Positions 61,529-64,000 of a stretch of 64,000 nt of DNA are shown piece by piece (position 1 is the first letter of the stretch; the number at the start of each line of letters is the position of its first letter). Position numbers and translations under genes: made by a program. The DNA comes from Oceanispirochaeta crateris (GTDB taxonomy: Bacteria; Spirochaetota; Spirochaetia; DSM-2461): contig NZ_CP036150.1 of assembly GCF_008329965.1 (NCBI RefSeq), positions 2,604,001 through 2,668,000 of the forward strand, in the 5' to 3' direction. The notes under the pieces are model-generated. The model made no database searches, was not told where the DNA came from, and saw nothing but the letters and a program-made list of their open reading frames with translations.

Positions 61529-63486
61529 AACCTTGTGCCCTGCTGATGATAGGAATGCTCCTCACTCACCCTCTTTGGGCACAGGAATCAGCAGAATCTC
61601 CCCAATCTGAAAAAATTATCATCACAGGAGAACGGTCTCAAACGGATACAGCCTCGGGACAAAAGACTGTGATTGATAAAGAAAGCTGGGAGAGGATGGG
61701 AGCCAGAACCGTGACAGAAGCCCTTCAGGTATCCCCTGGAGTCACTGTCAACCGATCGGGAACCACCCTGGAACCCAGCACGGTCAGCATCCGCGGCAGC
61801 AGCGGCCAGCAGGTCCTCATCCTCGTTAACGGCGTCCCCCAAAACAGCGGCAAAGGAAATGCGGTCAATCTGAACTCCTTCTCCCTCAATGATATAGAGC
61901 AGATAGAAGTAATCCGCGGCGGCAATAGCGCCGTCTATGGAGAGGGAGCCTTCGGGGGAGTCATCAATATCATCACCCGGCAGGAAACTTCCTATATTCC
62001 AGAAGGAGGAGTCTACTTCTCCGCAGGGTCTTTTGAAACTTATGGCGCCGGCGGATGGATAAAGGGACCCCTCTCACCCGGCGGGACCCTCACCGGGGAT
62101 CTATCCCTGGACGGCCGTTATACCGGGGGAGAATACGATTATCCCCAGGCAGAAGGAAGCCAGATCAGAACCAACAGCCAGGGCGAAGCCTTCAACGGAA
62201 AGGCTGGATTGTCCTGGAACCGGGGAGGGATGGATAGTTCTATCCTGACCCTGGAAGCAAGCCTCTACCGCAGCAGCCGGGGTGTCCCGGGAATCATGGA
62301 ATTTCTAACCCCCGAGGCACAAATGGAGGAATCCCGGGAAAGCGGATCTCTGGGATGGGTCTTAAAATCCCCCTCCTACAAAAAACTGACTCTGGATACG
62401 GAAATTTCTGTACTCCACCAAAGCAGCAGCTACGAAAACCCGGCAGCCTCCATTGAAGACAATAACGACAACCTCTCTCTCAGGGGCAGGGTTGACGGGT
62501 CCGCCATATTTGAGATGGACTCCTGGGTCCTGACTCCTTTTTTAGGAACGGTTCTTGATCTGGAGAGCCTGGAATCCACCAGCCTGAGAAGCAGTAATGG
62601 GACCTCTCTTCCCGGAAAGGCGGAGCAGTTCAGCAGCGCCTTGTATGCCCGGGTAGAAGCTTCAAATGCTCTCATTTCACTCACTCCTGCCCTCCGTTGG
62701 GATCAGAACAAGACGGAATACAAGGGATGGGAAGTGAGGGAAGACAGCAAGGGGTCCTGGTCTCTCACGGCAACTCTGACTCCCTTCCCGGAAGAGAAGA
62801 TCAGCCTGAAAGGAAATGTGGGGACCGCCTACCATAACCCCGGTTTTGATGACCTTTTCTGGAGCAGCGGCTCCTTTGCCTCGGGGAATCCCGATCTCCT
62901 CCCCGAGGAGAGTTTCAATTGGGACAGCGGCCTCTACTACAGCCCCTGGGGAGGAGTGGAGCTCTCAATCATATACTTCCAAAGTCACACGGAGAATCTG
63001 ATTCAGTGGTCTCCCACTGCCGGAGGAACCTGGCGGCCCGGCAACATTGGCATGGTGCTCTCACAGGGACTGGAGAATACACTATCCTGGCTGATTCCCC
63101 TCCAGCAGAAAAGCTTGAGCTTTATAGAACTCAAGGGAAACTATACCTGGATGACCGTCCGGGACCAAACTGCAGACTCTATCAATAAGGGAAACCAGCT
63201 GCCCTACCGTCCCCTTCATGCCGCCGATGGGTCCATCTCTTTTCTTCGTAAAAATAGTAGTCTCACTGGAAGCATACACACCATGGGGTACCGTTTTACA
63301 AATGCTGCCAATACCAAATACCTCGATTCACTGCTCACCTTCGACGCCGTATTCAAGACCAGTCTTGAGAAGGGATTCACTTTCACAGCAGGTGTTCTCA
63401 ATCTGGGAAACCTTCAGTATGTGGATAAGCTGGGGTATCCCGTTCCCGGAAGAGAATGGACTATCACTGGAGGATATAACTTTTGA
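61525..63486 (+). CDS. btuB: TonB-dependent cobalamin receptor, BtuB-like
   Basis: A 653-residue outer-membrane receptor. The signal peptide ends at PLWAQ. A TonB-box-like EKIIITGER follows, and the plug domain has MGARTVTEALQVSPGVTV, VSIRGSSGQQVLILVNGVPQ, IEQIEVIRGGNSAVYGEGAFGGVINIIT. A 22-strand barrel follows, with the family closing strand ending GYNF. It starts at TTG 61525, overlapping the upstream stop as TTGA with GGAAG before it. The riboswitch argues strongly that the ligand is a corrinoid rather than iron-siderophore. TonB, ExbB/D and the inner-membrane BtuCDF genes are not in this window. Confidence 0.9.
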   Translation: MKPCALLMIGMLLTHPLWAQESAESPQSEKIIITGERSQTDTASGQKTVIDKESWERMGARTVTEALQVSPGVTVNRSGTTLEPSTVSIRGSSGQQVLILVNGVPQNSGKGNAVNLNSFSLNDIEQIEVIRGGNSAVYGEGAFGGVINIITRQETSYIPEGGVYFSAGSFETYGAGGWIKGPLSPGGTLTGDLSLDGRYTGGEYDYPQAEGSQIRTNSQGEAFNGKAGLSWNRGGMDSSILTLEASLYRSSRGVPGIMEFLTPEAQMEESRESGSLGWVLKSPSYKKLTLDTEISVLHQSSSYENPAASIEDNNDNLSLRGRVDGSAIFEMDSWVLTPFLGTVLDLESLESTSLRSSNGTSLPGKAEQFSSALYARVEASNALISLTPALRWDQNKTEYKGWEVREDSKGSWSLTATLTPFPEEKISLKGNVGTAYHNPGFDDLFWSSGSFASGNPDLLPEESFNWDSGLYYSPWGGVELSIIYFQSHTENLIQWSPTAGGTWRPGNIGMVLSQGLENTLSWLIPLQQKSLSFIELKGNYTWMTVRDQTADSINKGNQLPYRPLHAADGSISFLRKNSSLTGSIHTMGYRFTNAANTKYLDSLLTFDAVFKTSLEKGFTFTAGVLNLGNLQYVDKLGYPVPGREWTITGGYNF

Positions 63487-64000
63487 AATTTTTCTGCCTG
63501 AAAACACTCAAGACCGATTGGACTCTCATTTTATCAATGGGGACCATCTTTTTTCTCAGCCTTCTGTCCTGCTCCCCTGAAATAGAGACAGACTATCAGG
63601 AATTCTACAACAAGAATTATGATGAGATCCTATTTATTCTCAATGGAGACGCCGAGACCCTCAGTGCCTACAGCCCGGAAGACCTGAAAGTATACAAGGA
63701 CCTTCAGACCGTCGGTCACAACGGCAGCAGCGAAGCCTGGCCGAATGATCTGCTGTCCCTGGACGATGGTTTATATGCGGTCAGTTCCGGTCAAAATGTA
63801 ATTGAAAAATATGACAGCAGGACCTTGGATTATGAAGGAAAAATCTACCTTAAAAATGGATTTAATCCTCTGACCCTCTGCCTCCTGGGAACAGAAGGGC
63901 AGGCTGCCATCGCAGGATTTGAAACTGATGAAGTCGTCCTGGTGAATCTGAATGATCTCTCCATGACATCCGGTTTTCTAGACGTTTATGAAAGCTCTGA
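63483..64000 (+). CDS. Lipoprotein with beta-propeller-like start (BtuG/YncE-like), 3' end outside window
   Basis: The frame starts at TTG 63483, overlapping the btuB-like stop (TTGA), and stays open to the window end, giving 172 residues. The signal ends in FLSLLSC (lipobox, Cys30). The mature part has repeated four-strand blade-like segments: LFILNGDAETLSAYSP, WPNDLLSLDDGLYAVSSGQNVIEKYDSRTL, and AAIAGFETDEVVLVNLNDLSM. This is the layout of YncE-like seven-blade propellers. In Bacteroides such a lipoprotein (BtuG) sits on BtuB and binds B12 very tightly. Same operon and order suggest a similar role; the assignment rests on layout, and only part of the protein is visible. Confidence 0.7.
   Translation, partial: MKFFCLKTLKTDWTLILSMGTIFFLSLLSCSPEIETDYQEFYNKNYDEILFILNGDAETLSAYSPEDLKVYKDLQTVGHNGSSEAWPNDLLSLDDGLYAVSSGQNVIEKYDSRTLDYEGKIYLKNGFNPLTLCLLGTEGQAAIAGFETDEVVLVNLNDLSMTSGFLDVYESS

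Noticed and set aside
1-64000. CRISPR arrays, insertion sequences, prophage or integron signals
   Set aside because: No regularly spaced repeats, transposase, integrase or phage structural genes were seen on either strand.

Overview
The window is one 64 kb chromosomal segment from a spirochaete, most likely a free-living member of the Spirochaetales. The taxonomic call is an inference. It rests on a eukaryote-type hexokinase like that of treponemes, many exported proteins with short loose lipoboxes (FLYSC, FIFSC, FMSC, LFSC, LLSC), an Lnt-type diderm envelope and a large set of PAS, REC, GGDEF, EAL and HD-GYP signalling proteins. Base composition looks even across the window. I see no insertion sequence, prophage, CRISPR array or rRNA. 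Start codons are often TTG or GTG, several in TTGA stop-start overlaps.

Layout. 1-5.7 kb: the end of a nucleotide-sugar epimerase, then a minus-strand surface-polysaccharide operon (three GT4 glycosyltransferases and a Wzi-like barrel). 5.7-13.4 kb: a histidine phosphatase, an IlvY-NrpR regulator pair, a lipoprotein with gpsA, an exported solute-binding-like protein with a small partner, and a PlsC acyltransferase with a zinc ribbon. 13.4-19.7 kb (minus): a receiver, a hybrid kinase, an RNase II-type enzyme, an exported protein and hexokinase. 19.8-23 kb: an unknown protein, rlmH, an ankyrin protein and a DUF445 protein. 23.1-29.9 kb (minus): a candidate small RNA, then an RND efflux system (adaptor, pump, response regulator, kinase). 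30-36.4 kb: a tandem receiver, SbcB, a small membrane protein, and the run TSUP transporter-TatD-TcdA-RhlE. 36.5-45.2 kb: pepD-lnt, DNA polymerase II, a PAS protein, a DUF362 protein and a U32 enzyme. 45.3-56.5 kb: an HD-GYP protein, tRNA-Pro(GGG), a true formylglycine-generating enzyme, a dehydrogenase pair, a GGDEF-EAL protein and a hybrid kinase. 56.5-59.7 kb (minus): a three-gene D-glutamate-type operon. 59.8-64 kb: an AdoCbl riboswitch controlling a TonB-dependent cobalamin receptor and surface lipoproteins, running off the end.

Three units stand out. First, a minus-strand small-RNA locus near 23.1-23.3 kb has a good promoter, an intrinsic terminator and two copies of a 17-nt motif complementary to an extended Shine-Dalgarno sequence. 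Second, the cobalamin operon has two extra lipoproteins and a lipoprotein resembling the start of a beta-propeller next to the receptor, as in the BtuB-BtuG systems of Bacteroides. Third, a DUF1611 protein (DgcN-like) and an enolase-superfamily epimerase (DgcA-like) are coupled to a threonine-synthase-like PLP enzyme, which suggests a D-glutamate pathway with an added step.
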